Shown: positions 49,585-59,817 of the stretch, one piece after another
Numbering within the stretch: position 1 is the stretch's first letter
How the letters are laid out: every line of letters starts with the position of its first letter
From: Algibacillus agarilyticus
Lineage (GTDB): Bacteria; Pseudomonadota; Gammaproteobacteria; Enterobacterales; Alteromonadaceae
NCBI RefSeq assembly: GCF_003286125.1
Contig: NZ_QMED01000017.1
Location: 35,236-99,235 of the forward strand
Reading direction: 5' to 3'
DNA: 64,000 nucleotides
The notes under the pieces: generated by a model
Databases searched by the model: none
The model's input: the letters and a program-made list of their open reading frames with translations, nothing else
Told to the model about the DNA's origin: nothing
Program-made: the position numbers and the translations under genes

Positions 49585-51762
49585 ATGCGTAAAGTTGTTC
49601 GAATCATTAAAGTGGGTTTGATCGCCACACTCACTATTTTATTGATTGCATCATTCATGTCGACTAAACCGGCTAATCCGTTGCGAATTGATAAAGTGGC
49701 CACGCCAGAGCCTAATTATTTACTTAAACCGCAAACTCATGTCAGAGTCACTCCGCGCCCGACTGAAACTTTTTCGTTCCCTATTTCGATTGGTGAAATT
49801 GGCCCCGTACAAAGCTTGTTTTCAGGACCCGCGCAATATCCTTTTATTTGCATGTCAGAGCGCACAGGCTTTGGTCAACCTGAAGTTGATAACCAAGACG
49901 GTTATGGTATGCCGGTATATTCACCTGATATTGCGGCTGAAAACCGAACTCGAGCCGATATTATCGGTTACAGTAAAGATTGTCTGGTAAAAACTGCGAT
50001 TCAATATTATCGGGTCACGCCAGATCAAGAGTTTTCATTATTTGATGGTCAGTTAAACGCCGAGGATATGCTGGTTAGACTTGAATACGGCAGTATTAAT
50101 CGGTTTTTATATGCGATGGCAATGCCGATTAACCTAGATGAACTTGGTGACCGACAAGCGAAAAGTCAGTGGAATAATAAACTAATTTATCAATTTGGCG
50201 GTGGAGCCGGTATCGGTTTTAGACAAGGTAAAATCAAACTTTATCACATGTTTCAGCGTCAGTATGACCAGCTGAAATTAGGTTATGCCATTGTTACGTC
50301 AAGTGGTAACCGCACATCTTACACCTATAACATGCTGTTATCGGAAGATATTGCGCGACGTGTAAAACTTAATTTTATTTCATTGTATGGAGAACCTGAA
50401 TACACCGTTGGTATTGGTGGGTCTGGTGGGGGGTTAGCGCAATATCTATTGGCACAGAACGCACCGGGTTTAATTGATGCCGCTATCCCACTTTATTCCT
50501 ATCCCGATATGGTATCGCAAACGTTATATGCGATGGACTGTGACTTATTAAATACTTATTACACTTTTCGAGCGGAAGATCGAGACAGTTGGCAAGACAT
50601 GAACAAGCGTCGTCAACTTGATGGGTTAGTCACACAAAATGGAGATGCACACCCAAGTGCTATTTTTCAGCCCATTAATCAAGTGCTGCAAGGTTTATGG
50701 CCTAATTACCCTGATGGCAATAGTGAATGTGTTAATGGTTGGTTTGGTTTATATGCTTTTATTCATAACCCGAGACAAGGTTGGATGCGTGATTACTTCT
50801 CGCAGGATGTCGTTGATCAGCATCATTGGAATCATTGGCAAGATTTAGTCAATATTTATGGTGAAGACGATAATGGCTTTGCTCGTCATGTTTGGGGTAA
50901 TCAGGGTATTCAATATGGTTTAGAGCCTTTAAAAAAAGGCGAGATGTCATTTGATGAATTTATGGATGTAAATCGTAAAGTGGGCAGTTGGAAGCCGGTT
51001 GAAGAAATGCAACCTGAAAATATTGCGCGTATTCCGATCTGGGATAAACCATTTTGGTTGTCTTTATGGGGATTTCATAATGTAACCGAAGTTGAAACGG
51101 GTAAGTCCGCTAGCCGTCACGCAACCGATTATACGGCAACAGAGCGTGGTTACCGTTACGGCCAAATCTATCTGGGTGTGGCTGATATCCCTATTTTAGA
51201 TGTGCGTCATTATTTAGAAGATAAACTCGATATGCATCATGTTTCAGCGAGTTTTCAATCTCGTCAGCGAATTGAAGATTGGCAAGGAAAAACATCGCAT
51301 CATGTAATATGGGTTGCCAATGCAGATTATGACCCTGTTGATCGCGCTTTTGAAGTGATGGATGAATGGATGCAGGGTATTAAAGCTGGGCAGGCTTTGG
51401 ATATAGCAAAACCAGATATAGCACAAGATGCCTGTTTTGATGAGCAAGGTGGTGTTATCGCAATCGGCGATGAAGTTTGGCATGGTGAATGGAATAAACA
51501 ACCTTTAGGTGCTTGTCAGCAAGTTTACAAATTACATAAAACGAGCCGTATACAGGCGGGCGGCCGTTGGGCGGGTAACGTGTTCGATTGTGCCCGTATT
51601 TCAATTGATCAAGCGATTAAAAAAGGCATTTATGAAGGCGTTGATGTCACCTCGTATAAAGGACAATTACAAGCTTTGTTTCCTGATGGCGTTTGTGATT
51701 TTGAGCAAGGAGATCAATCACGACCCAAAGATTTAACCCCAGCTGCTTTGGTTGGCTTGTGA
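49585..51762 (+). CDS. DUF6351-type exported alpha/beta-hydrolase-like protein
   Basis: A 725-residue protein. An N-terminal signal or anchor (VGLIATLTILLIASFM) suggests export. A nucleophile-elbow sequence GIGGSGGGLAQYLLA (about residue 280) and later Asp and His candidates (for example WVANADYDPVD and HHVIWV) suggest a serine-hydrolase fold. The closest family I recognise is DUF6351; substrate unknown. ATG 49585 is chosen because GAGG lies eight bases upstream. It stands alone between lysA and dapF, which are normally adjacent, and looks inserted. A bidirectional terminator follows. Confidence 0.7.
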   Translation: MRKVVRIIKVGLIATLTILLIASFMSTKPANPLRIDKVATPEPNYLLKPQTHVRVTPRPTETFSFPISIGEIGPVQSLFSGPAQYPFICMSERTGFGQPEVDNQDGYGMPVYSPDIAAENRTRADIIGYSKDCLVKTAIQYYRVTPDQEFSLFDGQLNAEDMLVRLEYGSINRFLYAMAMPINLDELGDRQAKSQWNNKLIYQFGGGAGIGFRQGKIKLYHMFQRQYDQLKLGYAIVTSSGNRTSYTYNMLLSEDIARRVKLNFISLYGEPEYTVGIGGSGGGLAQYLLAQNAPGLIDAAIPLYSYPDMVSQTLYAMDCDLLNTYYTFRAEDRDSWQDMNKRRQLDGLVTQNGDAHPSAIFQPINQVLQGLWPNYPDGNSECVNGWFGLYAFIHNPRQGWMRDYFSQDVVDQHHWNHWQDLVNIYGEDDNGFARHVWGNQGIQYGLEPLKKGEMSFDEFMDVNRKVGSWKPVEEMQPENIARIPIWDKPFWLSLWGFHNVTEVETGKSASRHATDYTATERGYRYGQIYLGVADIPILDVRHYLEDKLDMHHVSASFQSRQRIEDWQGKTSHHVIWVANADYDPVDRAFEVMDEWMQGIKAGQALDIAKPDIAQDACFDEQGGVIAIGDEVWHGEWNKQPLGACQQVYKLHKTSRIQAGGRWAGNVFDCARISIDQAIKKGIYEGVDVTSYKGQLQALFPDGVCDFEQGDQSRPKDLTPAALVGL

Positions 51763-51845
51763 TCGCCTAAGCGTTATTACGATAGCTAATAAAATAGGCT
51801 TAAGTCAGTTAGGTTTAAGTCACTGAGAGGTAAATGATAAAACTA

Positions 51846-51890
51846 AAAAGTCCGATGCTTCTGTATAAAGAGGCTTCGGACTTTTGTTTT
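51846..51890. terminator. Bidirectional terminator between DUF6351 gene and lysA
   Basis: A 10-base stem, AAAAGTCCGA with its complement, extended by inner pairs (GC, TCT/AGA), followed on the plus strand by GTTTT and preceded by A-rich sequence. It separates two convergent genes and could serve both. Confidence 0.85.
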
Positions 51891-51932
51891 AAGTTTTCAA
51901 TTTAAGAAGGGTTATTTTGCGTTTTAAAACAT

Positions 51933-53180
51933 TTATAAAACGCTTTCACCACGCCATAAGTCATCAAGCTGTTCACGTTCGCGCACAACATGTACGGTTT
52001 CATCTTCAACTAATAACTCAACCGGACGAACGCGACTATTGTAGTTTGATGCCATTGTAAAACCATAAGCACCTGCTGAACGCACGGCTAATAAGTCGCC
52101 ACTGGCAAGGGCTAATTCGCGGTCTTTACCTAAGAAATCACCGGTTTCACAAATAGGGCCGACGATATCGTAGACTGCGTTGTTGTGCGTTAAACTATTA
52201 TCAACTTGAATGATTTCTTGATAAGCGCTGTATAAAGCAGGGCGAATTAAATCGTTCATCGCAGCATCAATAATGGCAAAGTTCTTTTCTTCGCCTTCTT
52301 TTAAAAACTCAACTTTAGTAACAAGTATGCCTGCGTTTGCCATAATGGCACGACCCGGTTCAAAAATAAGTTGTAAATCGGGTCGATCTTTTAGTTTGTC
52401 AACGATCACGGCTGCGTATTCATCTGGATGTGGCGGTTTTTCATCGGTGTAAGTTACCCCTAAGCCCCCACCAAAATCTAAATGTTTAATGTGAATGCCG
52501 GCATTGGCCAACTCATCAATTAAGACAAGCACTTTATCTAACGCATCAATAAAAGGTTGTAATTCAGTTAACTGTGAGCCGATATGACAATCAATACCGC
52601 GGATCGCTAAATGAGGTAAGGCGGCTGCTTTTTGGTAAGCGCCAAGTGCTTGTTCACGCGCAATACCAAACTTATTGGCTTTTAAACCCGTTGAAATATA
52701 AGGATGCGTTTTAGCATCGACATCAGGGTTAACTCGTAATGAAATTGGCGCTTTTTTACCCACTTCACCAGCGACTTTATTAATGCGCTCTAACTCAGGG
52801 ATCGATTCAACGTTAAAACAATGAATACCGGCTTCTAAAGCATATTCTATTTCTGCTTCGGTTTTACCAACACCAGAAAATACAATTTTGCTTGGATCGC
52901 CACCGGCTTTTATAACACGGGCGAGTTCGCCGCCCGACACGATATCAAAGCCTGAGCCTAATTTAGCTAACACACTTAATACGCCAATATTTGAGTTCGC
53001 TTTAACCGCGTAACAAATAAGGTGAGGATGGCTTTTAGCCGCGTTATCAAAAGCTAACCAGTGACGCTCTATTGTTTTGCGCGAATAAATATAACATGGG
53101 GTATTATAGTTGTTAGCAATGTCAGCCACGGCCACATCTTCAACAAATAGTTGGTTTTCGCGGTAATCAAAAAAGTCCAC
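51933..53180 (-). CDS. lysA: Diaminopimelate decarboxylase
   Basis: LysA makes lysine from meso-diaminopimelate. The 415-residue PLP enzyme of the alanine-racemase fold carries the PLP Lys in ICYAVKANSNIGVL, the glycine loop in LDFGGGLGV and the C-terminal active-site Cys in VGPICETGDFLG. It starts 11 bases after lptM, consistent with the lptM-lysA order. dapF is separated from it by the inserted hydrolase gene. Confidence 0.97.
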   Translation of the reverse strand: MDFFDYRENQLFVEDVAVADIANNYNTPCYIYSRKTIERHWLAFDNAAKSHPHLICYAVKANSNIGVLSVLAKLGSGFDIVSGGELARVIKAGGDPSKIVFSGVGKTEAEIEYALEAGIHCFNVESIPELERINKVAGEVGKKAPISLRVNPDVDAKTHPYISTGLKANKFGIAREQALGAYQKAAALPHLAIRGIDCHIGSQLTELQPFIDALDKVLVLIDELANAGIHIKHLDFGGGLGVTYTDEKPPHPDEYAAVIVDKLKDRPDLQLIFEPGRAIMANAGILVTKVEFLKEGEEKNFAIIDAAMNDLIRPALYSAYQEIIQVDNSLTHNNAVYDIVGPICETGDFLGKDRELALASGDLLAVRSAGAYGFTMASNYNSRVRPVELLVEDETVHVVREREQLDDLWRGESVL

Positions 53181-53191
53181 GTTTCAGCTCC

Positions 53192-53311
53192 CTAATCTTT
53201 GGGTTGGTTTGGATTTTGTTCTGGCTCAGCTGGTAAATATAAAGGCCCTTTTTGGCCGCACCCAGCAAGTGCAATCAAGATCAAAAATAGATAAAATGTA
53301 CGATTTCTCAT
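53192..53311 (-). CDS. lptM: LPS-assembly small lipoprotein LptM (YifL)
   Basis: A 39-residue lipoprotein not listed among longer frames. Its sequence is a hydrophobic signal (FYLFLILIALAGC) with lipobox LAGC, then GQKGPLYLPAEPEQ, the LptM hallmark CGQKGPLYLP. LptM assists LptD maturation in the outer membrane. It lies 11 bases upstream of lysA and is co-transcribed with it. Start ATG at 53311 is the only one that gives the signal peptide. Confidence 0.93.
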   Translation of the reverse strand: MRNRTFYLFLILIALAGCGQKGPLYLPAEPEQNPNQPKD

Positions 53312-53624
53312 CAATAGGTCTTAAATTGTTGAAATCAGCGCTCTATAATCGCATTGATTATTTTAAAATCAAGCAATAACCGCGTGCTTGATGCGATATG
53401 CTCAATTTTTTTGCCATGCTTATTTCTACATCTTTACGTAATTTGCGTATAATGGCCAAATTAGTTGATTTGATATAAAGCATTGTGACTTTTGTTGATG
53501 AATTCATTCCAAGCAAAGTTATGACTTTTGTATAAAATCAGTGCATTATATAATTTGCGTATAAATGCCAAGAGCGATCTCCATTCACCGTAATAAAACG
53601 AATAATAATTAGAGACATTTTTTA
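53312..53624. promoter_or_regulatory. Divergent lptM-cyaY regulatory region with a direct repeat
   Basis: This 313-base region must hold promoters for lptM (minus) and cyaY (plus). TAATTTGCGTATAA occurs perfectly at 53439 and again at 53551, each followed by a near-match to TGGCCAA. The first copy includes TATAAT (53448-53453), with TCTACA 17 bases upstream as a possible -35. Nothing else is recognised. Confidence 0.5.
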
Positions 53625-53978
53625 ATGAGCGAACACAAAAGCCAGTTAAGTGATACCTTATATCATCAAAAAGTTGATGCCATTATTTTAAAGATCGAAG
53701 AAGCCCTCGATATTTTAGATGAAACCGATCTCGATTTTGATTTTGAATCAAATGGCGGCAAGTTAGATATCGAATTTGCCGATCGCAGTAAAATCATTAT
53801 TAATAAACAAGAACCGTTGCATCAAATTTGGGTCGCCACAAAATTCAATGGTTACCACTTTAATTATCATGCTGATACCGATCAATGGATCGATGAGCGT
53901 TTTGGTGATGAGTTTTGGCATTTCATTGATGCTGCCGCTTCAAAACAAGCTGGTCGTACAATTTCATTAAAAGGATAA
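53625..53978 (+). CDS. cyaY: Iron-sulfur assembly protein CyaY (frataxin)
   Basis: Bacterial frataxin, 117 residues, binds iron and the cysteine desulfurase IscS. The acidic helix (AIILKIEEALDILDETDLDFDFESNGGKLDIEF, in family order) and the strands PLHQIWVATKFNGYHF are conserved. It starts the plus-strand run into the carboxylesterase, six bases on. In E. coli it also stands divergent to the lptM-dapF locus. Confidence 0.95.
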   Translation: MSEHKSQLSDTLYHQKVDAIILKIEEALDILDETDLDFDFESNGGKLDIEFADRSKIIINKQEPLHQIWVATKFNGYHFNYHADTDQWIDERFGDEFWHFIDAAASKQAGRTISLKG

Positions 53979-53984
53979 GTCAGG

Positions 53985-54656
53985 ATGACTAACTTATTAC
54001 CTTTTGTCGATGTCGAAACTGCTGAAAAGCCCGATAAACTGGTTATATGGTTACATGGTTTAGGTGATTCTGGTCATGGCTTTGCGCCTATCGTGCCTGC
54101 GTTTAACTTACCAGATGAGTGTCATGTTCGTTTTGTGTTTCCGCATGCACCAATCCGTCCTATTACGATTAATAATGGTATGAAAATGCCAGGCTGGTAC
54201 GATATTGCAAGTATGGACATTGTTAGCCGAGCTGACGAAAAAGGTGTGCGCGAATCGGCTTTACAAATTGAAGCGCTGATTGAAGCTGAATTAGCAAAAG
54301 GTTTTAAAGCCGAGAACATGGTGATTGCGGGATTCTCGCAAGGTGGTGTGATGGCTTACCACATTGGTACTCGTTTAAAGTATAAAATAGCCGGTATTTT
54401 AGCGTTATCGACTTATTTAGCCGTGCCTGAAAAATTAGCACAAGAAGTTAATGATATTAACAAACAGACACCTTTATTAGCGGCTCACGGTACCGCTGAT
54501 GATGTTGTGCCTTTTGCTGCCGGTAAAATGGCGGCTGATTCGCTTAGCCAACTTGGTTTTAATGTTGAGTGGCAAGAATACCCCATGCAACATAATTTAT
54601 GCCCACAGCAAATTACCTATATTGGACAATGGCTAAACAAGGTGTTTAACGCATAA
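53985..54656 (+). CDS. Carboxylesterase/phospholipase of the alpha/beta-hydrolase fold
   Basis: A 223-residue hydrolase of the Phospholipase/Carboxylesterase family. The oxyanion region is WLHGLGDSGHGFAPIV, the nucleophile Ser is in AGFSQGGVMAYH, Asp in HGTADDVVPF, and the catalytic His in MQHNLCPQQ. No signal peptide, so it acts in the cytosol. It may hydrolyse short acyl esters; the natural substrate is unknown. Its stop codon overlaps the start of the DUF2914 gene by one base. Confidence 0.92.
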   Translation: MTNLLPFVDVETAEKPDKLVIWLHGLGDSGHGFAPIVPAFNLPDECHVRFVFPHAPIRPITINNGMKMPGWYDIASMDIVSRADEKGVRESALQIEALIEAELAKGFKAENMVIAGFSQGGVMAYHIGTRLKYKIAGILALSTYLAVPEKLAQEVNDINKQTPLLAAHGTADDVVPFAAGKMAADSLSQLGFNVEWQEYPMQHNLCPQQITYIGQWLNKVFNA

Positions 54657-55543
54657 TGGCTAAAGCTGCACTTAAAATACAGGTGAAAATCAAGCGAGAA
54701 ACCTTGCTTGAACCTGAAATGGATATCGATCATTCACCCGCGCCTTTTAATATGCGCAAGGTATTTGCTGCGTTAGCGGTGAGCATTTTAGGCTGTACCG
54801 GTTTGGTGCATGCTATCGCTGACCCTGAAGCGTCTGCTGACAAGGTTAACCAAGCGACACAAACTACGCAAACCTCTGCACCGCCGACCTCTAATGTGGT
54901 TACTGTGAGTAGCCTGACACCTAATTTATTAGAGATCGAACAAAAGATTGTTGATGACAAAAAAACTCAAAAAGTGGTCGGACTTGAGTATATTCGTGCC
55001 GCAGATGTCAAAAAAAATCAGCAAGCGAACGCGTTATCTGAGAATGAAATTAATTCGGTATCATTATCTAAGCCTTTAAAAACGGCTAACGTGGGTTTAG
55101 AAAGCGATGTAACAACATCTCAAGCTGAGCTTGAATCCACCACGCAAGATCCACATTCTACCGATAAGACAGCGCGTGCGTCATCCAAGGCGAAACAAGC
55201 TCAAACCAAAACATCGGCCTTTATCAAGCGTTCTGTTTTAAGCTCGGCTATTGAAAGCCGCGAGCCTGTTGTGGTTGAATCAACACGTATTAATGCCCAA
55301 ACAACCACGTTTAAACTATATATGTTTACTGAATTACAAGATTACACAAAACAAACGATTACCCATCGCTGGTTTTGGCGTGATAAAGTGGTTTCGGAAG
55401 TGACACTTGACGTGAAAGACGCTAACTGGCGCACATGGTCAAGTAAACGTATTTTATGGCGTTGGCAAGGTGATTGGCGAGTTGAAGTGCTAGACGCCGA
55501 TAATAATTTGCTCGACGTTAAACGATTTAAATATGGCGTTTAA
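54656..55543 (+). CDS. DUF2914 domain membrane protein
   Basis: A 295-residue protein. A short cytosolic part precedes a single membrane helix (about residues 37-52, FAALAVSILGCTGLVHAIA). A Thr/Ser/Lys-rich, low-complexity linker (about 60-200) follows, then the C-terminal DUF2914 domain (about 215-295, THRWFWRDKVVSEVTLDV to WRWQGDWRVEVLDADNNLLD). The function of the family is unknown; the domain seems to be periplasmic. It is coupled to the esterase. Confidence 0.85.
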   Translation: MAKAALKIQVKIKRETLLEPEMDIDHSPAPFNMRKVFAALAVSILGCTGLVHAIADPEASADKVNQATQTTQTSAPPTSNVVTVSSLTPNLLEIEQKIVDDKKTQKVVGLEYIRAADVKKNQQANALSENEINSVSLSKPLKTANVGLESDVTTSQAELESTTQDPHSTDKTARASSKAKQAQTKTSAFIKRSVLSSAIESREPVVVESTRINAQTTTFKLYMFTELQDYTKQTITHRWFWRDKVVSEVTLDVKDANWRTWSSKRILWRWQGDWRVEVLDADNNLLDVKRFKYGV

Positions 55544-55585
55544 CGGCTTTGTTTCGTTATATCCATTCAATATAAAAGATTTCTT

Positions 55586-56512
55586 ATGAACCAAACTCTA
55601 CGCATCGCAACTCGTGAATCTGCCCTTGCCATGTGGCAGGCTGAATTTGTTAAAGCTGAATTAGAAAAATGCCATCCTGACTTAACGGTCATCTTGTTAC
55701 CGATGAAATCAAAAGGCGATATTATACTTGATACCCCTTTGGCTAAAATTGGTGGTAAAGGCTTATTCATTAAAGAGCTTGAACATGCCATTATGATGGG
55801 CGAAGCCGATATCGCTGTGCATTCAATGAAAGATGTGCCGATGGAATTTCCTGAAGGTTTACAGCTCGCGTGTATTTGTGAACGTGAAGACCCTCGTGAT
55901 GCGTTTGTTTCTAATGACTATGCATGCATTGATGATTTACCACAAGGCGCCATTGTTGGTACGTCGAGTTTACGTCGTGAATGCCAATTAAAATCTTATC
56001 GACCTGATTTACAAGTGAATTTTTTACGCGGTAATGTGAATACGCGTTTACGTAAATTAGATGAAGGCGGGTATGATGCCATTATATTAGCATCTGCTGG
56101 GTTATTGCGTTTAGAAATGCCAGAGCGTATTAAGCAATATATTGCACCTGAATTGATTTTACCGGCGGTGGGTCAAGGTGCCGTTGGTATTGAGTGCCGT
56201 GAAGGAGACCAAGCGATACTTGATTTATTAGCACCGCTTGCCCATGCCGAAACAACAGTTCGTTTAACAACTGAGCGTGCTTTTAATAAAAAATTAAATG
56301 GTGGTTGCCAAGTGCCTATTGGCGGTTACGCTGAATTGACCGCTGATAATGCCATTCGTTTTAGAGGTTTAATTGCTTCAGTTGATGGTAAGCAGCGCTT
56401 TACAGCAGAAGAAACGGCATCGGTGAATGATGCAAGTGCATTAGGTGAGCGTATTGCTCAAAACTTGTTAGACCAAGGCGCAGGAGAAGTATTAAAAGCG
56501 GTATATGGTTAA
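55586..56512 (+). CDS. hemC: Hydroxymethylbilane synthase (porphobilinogen deaminase)
   Basis: HemC joins four porphobilinogens to hydroxymethylbilane. The 308-residue enzyme begins [17 protein letters not shown] and has the dipyrromethane cofactor cysteine in [13 protein letters not shown], plus [15 protein letters not shown] in the substrate site. It overlaps hemD by eight bases, opening the hemCDXY operon. Confidence 0.98.
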   Translation: MNQTLRIATRESALAMWQAEFVKAELEKCHPDLTVILLPMKSKGDIILDTPLAKIGGKGLFIKELEHAIMMGEADIAVHSMKDVPMEFPEGLQLACICEREDPRDAFVSNDYACIDDLPQGAIVGTSSLRRECQLKSYRPDLQVNFLRGNVNTRLRKLDEGGYDAIILASAGLLRLEMPERIKQYIAPELILPAVGQGAVGIECREGDQAILDLLAPLAHAETTVRLTTERAFNKKLNGGCQVPIGGYAELTADNAIRFRGLIASVDGKQRFTAEETASVNDASALGERIAQNLLDQGAGEVLKAVYG

Positions 56513-57272
56513 CTCCTTATCGACCATTCGAGTGCTTAACCCTCGGTTTTCGCAATCGGGGGTTGCTTTAACTCAAAGCTTACTTGCAGCCGGTTTTACC
56601 CCCTGTTCGATCCCTCTTTTTTCTATTCAATCGGGTAACGACTTAAACGCCTTTCAGCGTGCTAATTTAACGCATTGTAGTTTGATTTTTACGAGCCAGT
56701 ACGCCATTGAGTTTGGCTTAAATCAACTTGATACCAAAACCTTAAACACCATTAAACCTCAAACAGTATATGCGATAGGTCAAGCAACAGCACATAGCTT
56801 ACGCCAAAAAGGCTTTACTGATATTGTGGTAAATGCAGGGCACACATCTGAAAGCTTTTTGGGTTCAACCTCATTAAAAACCTCAGATAACGTTGTTATT
56901 ATAAAAGGTGAGCAAGGTCGAAATACTTTAGCGATAGAATTGGCTAAATTGGGATTTAGTGTTGATAATTATGCTGTATACAAACGTTGCTGGACGCTTT
57001 TATCATACGCTGATTTAACGCGTATTTGCCAACTGAACGCATGGTTTATAACCAGTGGCGAAATGTTAGAACATTTAATGCGTCAATGTGATAAAAACCA
57101 ATTAACACCACAACATGATCTACTTATTTTTGTGCCAAGTGAGCGTGTTGCACAAATCGCAAAATCATTTGCATTTACCCAAGTAATCGATGTAAAAAGT
57201 GCATCGAATAGCGATATGATAAAGGCATTACAACGCTATTATCAAAATAATAATTTCAAGGTTGATAAATGA
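56505..57272 (+). CDS. hemD: Uroporphyrinogen-III synthase
   Basis: HemD cyclises hydroxymethylbilane with inversion of ring D. The family is weakly conserved; this 255-residue protein shows the two-domain pattern, with [16 protein letters not shown] and [17 protein letters not shown], then a second half with [12 protein letters not shown]. Operon position between hemC and hemX is decisive. It overlaps hemC by eight bases and hemX by four. Confidence 0.95.
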   Translation: MVNSLSTIRVLNPRFSQSGVALTQSLLAAGFTPCSIPLFSIQSGNDLNAFQRANLTHCSLIFTSQYAIEFGLNQLDTKTLNTIKPQTVYAIGQATAHSLRQKGFTDIVVNAGHTSESFLGSTSLKTSDNVVIIKGEQGRNTLAIELAKLGFSVDNYAVYKRCWTLLSYADLTRICQLNAWFITSGEMLEHLMRQCDKNQLTPQHDLLIFVPSERVAQIAKSFAFTQVIDVKSASNSDMIKALQRYYQNNNFKVDK

Positions 57273-58552
57273 AGCAAACGCCAAACAAGAATGTCGATAA
57301 CTCGGCAGAAGACGCGCAATTAGCTAAACCTGAAGAAGCTCTTGCTGATCCTGCTAAGAGTGATAAATCAGCCGACGCAGAGACTAACAAGCCTACACCA
57401 CCAGTAGACGCCGTTTTAGATCACACGATAGAACCAAATGCTGCAGTGATAGGCGATACATCAGTTAAAAACCATAATGATGATATCGCGCATTCAGATG
57501 CTCGTGCGAATTTGAAGCAAAACGTTGTTGTAAAAAAACGTAACGGGGCGGTTGCTTGGCTGGCTTTTTTATTGGCCTTTATCGGCCTTGGCGGTGTCGC
57601 ATTTATTGCCTGGCAAGGTTGGTTGTTGCAACAGCGTATCGAACAAGATCAAAGCCAAGTGAGCGTTTGGCAGCAAGATGTTAAGCAACAGCAAAAAGGT
57701 TTTCAACAGCAAGTGGCGACTCAATTGCAGCAAACGCAAGACTATTTTGTACAAGAAGCTAAAAATAATCAGCAAACACTAAAAGAATTAATGGGCGCTA
57801 TTGAGCGTAAAACGCTCGATATTGATGCTGAAGCGGCTCGTGCCGATGCCAGCCAGTTAATTAACTTAGCAGGGCGTAAATTAGGATTAGAGCAAGATGT
57901 GCAAGCGAGTATGCAAATTTTAGCGCTCGCTCAGCAGCGCATTGCTAAATTTAACACGCCAGACTGGTCAGCGCTAAAAAATGCAATAGCCCATGATTTA
58001 GGTGAATTACAATCGATTAACCCCGTACAAACTGAGAAAACTTATCTTGATTTAACATCGTTGGCGGCGCTTGTGGCTAACCTTCCGCTTAATCAAGCCA
58101 TGATCCCAGATGAGGTTGAGGCTCCACAAGATTTAACGCTTTCGGATTCAACCGATGATTGGCTCGAAAATGTGCATAAAACGTGGTTAACCTTAACGGA
58201 GAAGTTTATAACCGTAAAGCGTCGTAATGGTAATGTTGAGGCATTATTGTCGCCTAAACATGAAACGAATTTACGCCAGAACATGCAAGCCAAAATAATG
58301 CACGCGCAGCACGCGGTGATCAACAAACAGCCTGCATTATATAAAGATGCTTTGCAGCAGGTGCAAAATTGGTTGAGTCAATACTACAACCTCGATGAGC
58401 GGCCTGTTTTAGAGGCTAAATCACAGTTAAATCAATTAATTAATCAAACCATTGTGCAAGATTTATCTCAGGTTCAACTTGCTAGCTTAGCGTTATTATC
58501 TCAATCTCCAAAAAAGGTAATACCAACAGAGCCGTCAGGTGATGCGTTATGA
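57269..58552 (+). CDS. hemX: HemX-like membrane protein
   Basis: A 427-residue protein, Ala/Asp/Pro-rich for about 90 residues, then a membrane helix (VAWLAFLLAFIGLGGVAFIAWQGW, about 92-115), a Gln-rich coiled coil (about 118-175) and a mostly helical periplasmic part. This is the HemX layout in the hemCDXY operon of gammaproteobacteria. Although once annotated as a methyltransferase, no such motif is present. Its role is unknown. Confidence 0.9.
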   Translation: MKQTPNKNVDNSAEDAQLAKPEEALADPAKSDKSADAETNKPTPPVDAVLDHTIEPNAAVIGDTSVKNHNDDIAHSDARANLKQNVVVKKRNGAVAWLAFLLAFIGLGGVAFIAWQGWLLQQRIEQDQSQVSVWQQDVKQQQKGFQQQVATQLQQTQDYFVQEAKNNQQTLKELMGAIERKTLDIDAEAARADASQLINLAGRKLGLEQDVQASMQILALAQQRIAKFNTPDWSALKNAIAHDLGELQSINPVQTEKTYLDLTSLAALVANLPLNQAMIPDEVEAPQDLTLSDSTDDWLENVHKTWLTLTEKFITVKRRNGNVEALLSPKHETNLRQNMQAKIMHAQHAVINKQPALYKDALQQVQNWLSQYYNLDERPVLEAKSQLNQLINQTIVQDLSQVQLASLALLSQSPKKVIPTEPSGDAL

Positions 58553-59721
58553 TACGTTTTATTTTATTTATTCTATTTATCACTGGGGTATTAGCGTTAG
58601 GCTTTTATTGGGTTGATGAAAAAGGCTATGTGTTGATCGCCATGAATGAATGGACGATTGAGACATCGGTTGTTGCTAGCGTGATCATGTTAATAGGCGC
58701 GTATTTTGCTTTTCATTTATCCGTTCGTTTTATTGTTGCAGTGTTTCGTTTGCGCTCAGTCAGTAAAGCTTGGCGTGCCCAGCGCCGACAAAAAGGAGCA
58801 TTTATACAATTTGATAAAGCATTTGAAGCTTTTTTGAGTGGTGAATATGTGACTGCAGAAAAGTTAAGTTTAACGCAAGCGGAGCATAGCCCTGTGCGTA
58901 AATCGCATTTTTTAATGGCGGCTGAATCGGCAAAACGCCAAGGTAAATTTGATGATCATGCGCGTTATAGTTTGCGTGCCGTAGAGCAAGGCTCTGATCT
59001 TGAAAAGCAATTAGTGCTTGTTCAAAATTTGAAAGAGCAGGGCGAGTTATTACAAGCGATAGAACAAGCCGAAGCGTTATATAAAAAGCACCCTAAGCAG
59101 TGCCAAACGTTAGTTTTACTGAGTATGTTATATAAAGATGCTAATCGCAGTGCGCATTTAGTTGAGCTTTTAAAACCACTCAAACAGCATACTGATATGC
59201 CAAACGAGGTATACGAAGGTTTAGTAAAAAGTGCGTTTAGTGGCTTGTTTAGTGAACTAGCCAATGCCAAACAACTTAAACCATTGCAGCAATTAGCCGA
59301 TCGTTTAAAGAAACTCAGTGATGCGCCTGAAAAGCTAATTTACTTATACGTAAATGCATTAAATCAAGCTGGGTTTAACGACGACGCAGAAAAATTTGTG
59401 TTAAAAAGCGCTAAAAATGCGATCACGCCTGAATGGGTGATGATGCTTAAACATGCGCAGTTTCAGCAACCTTTAAAATTAATTGCGTGGTTAGAACAAG
59501 CCATTAAGAAAAATCCAGATGATATATTAGCCGTTACCGCCTTAGCCTATGTTGCGGCTAGCGCTCGAGATTGGACGTTAGCACAAAAAGCGTTTGAAAT
59601 GGTTATCCGTAAACAGCCTGCTCAAGATGAATACTTTGCCTTAGCGCATGTTTTAGAGCAAAGCCAGCAAACCAGCCAAGCATTAGCTTGTTATAAAAAG
59701 GGCGTTTCGCTGACTCGTTAA
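58549..59721 (+). CDS. hemY: HemY-like TPR membrane protein
   Basis: A 390-residue protein. Two N-terminal membrane helices (about 3-20 and 40-65) precede TPR-like helix pairs (about 80-385), for example GEYVTAEKLSLTQAEHSPVRK. This is the gammaproteobacterial HemY, distinct from the oxidase of the same name. It probably scaffolds haem enzymes; the exact role is not settled. Start overlaps the hemX end by four bases, and a terminator follows. Confidence 0.92.
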   Translation: MIRFILFILFITGVLALGFYWVDEKGYVLIAMNEWTIETSVVASVIMLIGAYFAFHLSVRFIVAVFRLRSVSKAWRAQRRQKGAFIQFDKAFEAFLSGEYVTAEKLSLTQAEHSPVRKSHFLMAAESAKRQGKFDDHARYSLRAVEQGSDLEKQLVLVQNLKEQGELLQAIEQAEALYKKHPKQCQTLVLLSMLYKDANRSAHLVELLKPLKQHTDMPNEVYEGLVKSAFSGLFSELANAKQLKPLQQLADRLKKLSDAPEKLIYLYVNALNQAGFNDDAEKFVLKSAKNAITPEWVMMLKHAQFQQPLKLIAWLEQAIKKNPDDILAVTALAYVAASARDWTLAQKAFEMVIRKQPAQDEYFALAHVLEQSQQTSQALACYKKGVSLTR

Positions 59722-59817
59722 TCATACGAGCGCATAAGAACTTATCTGAGTTGGGAGGTTGCACCTTGTCAAGACTGCTTAATAAACCGGTTTGATCGCC
59801 GGCGAGAAGTGAAAAAT

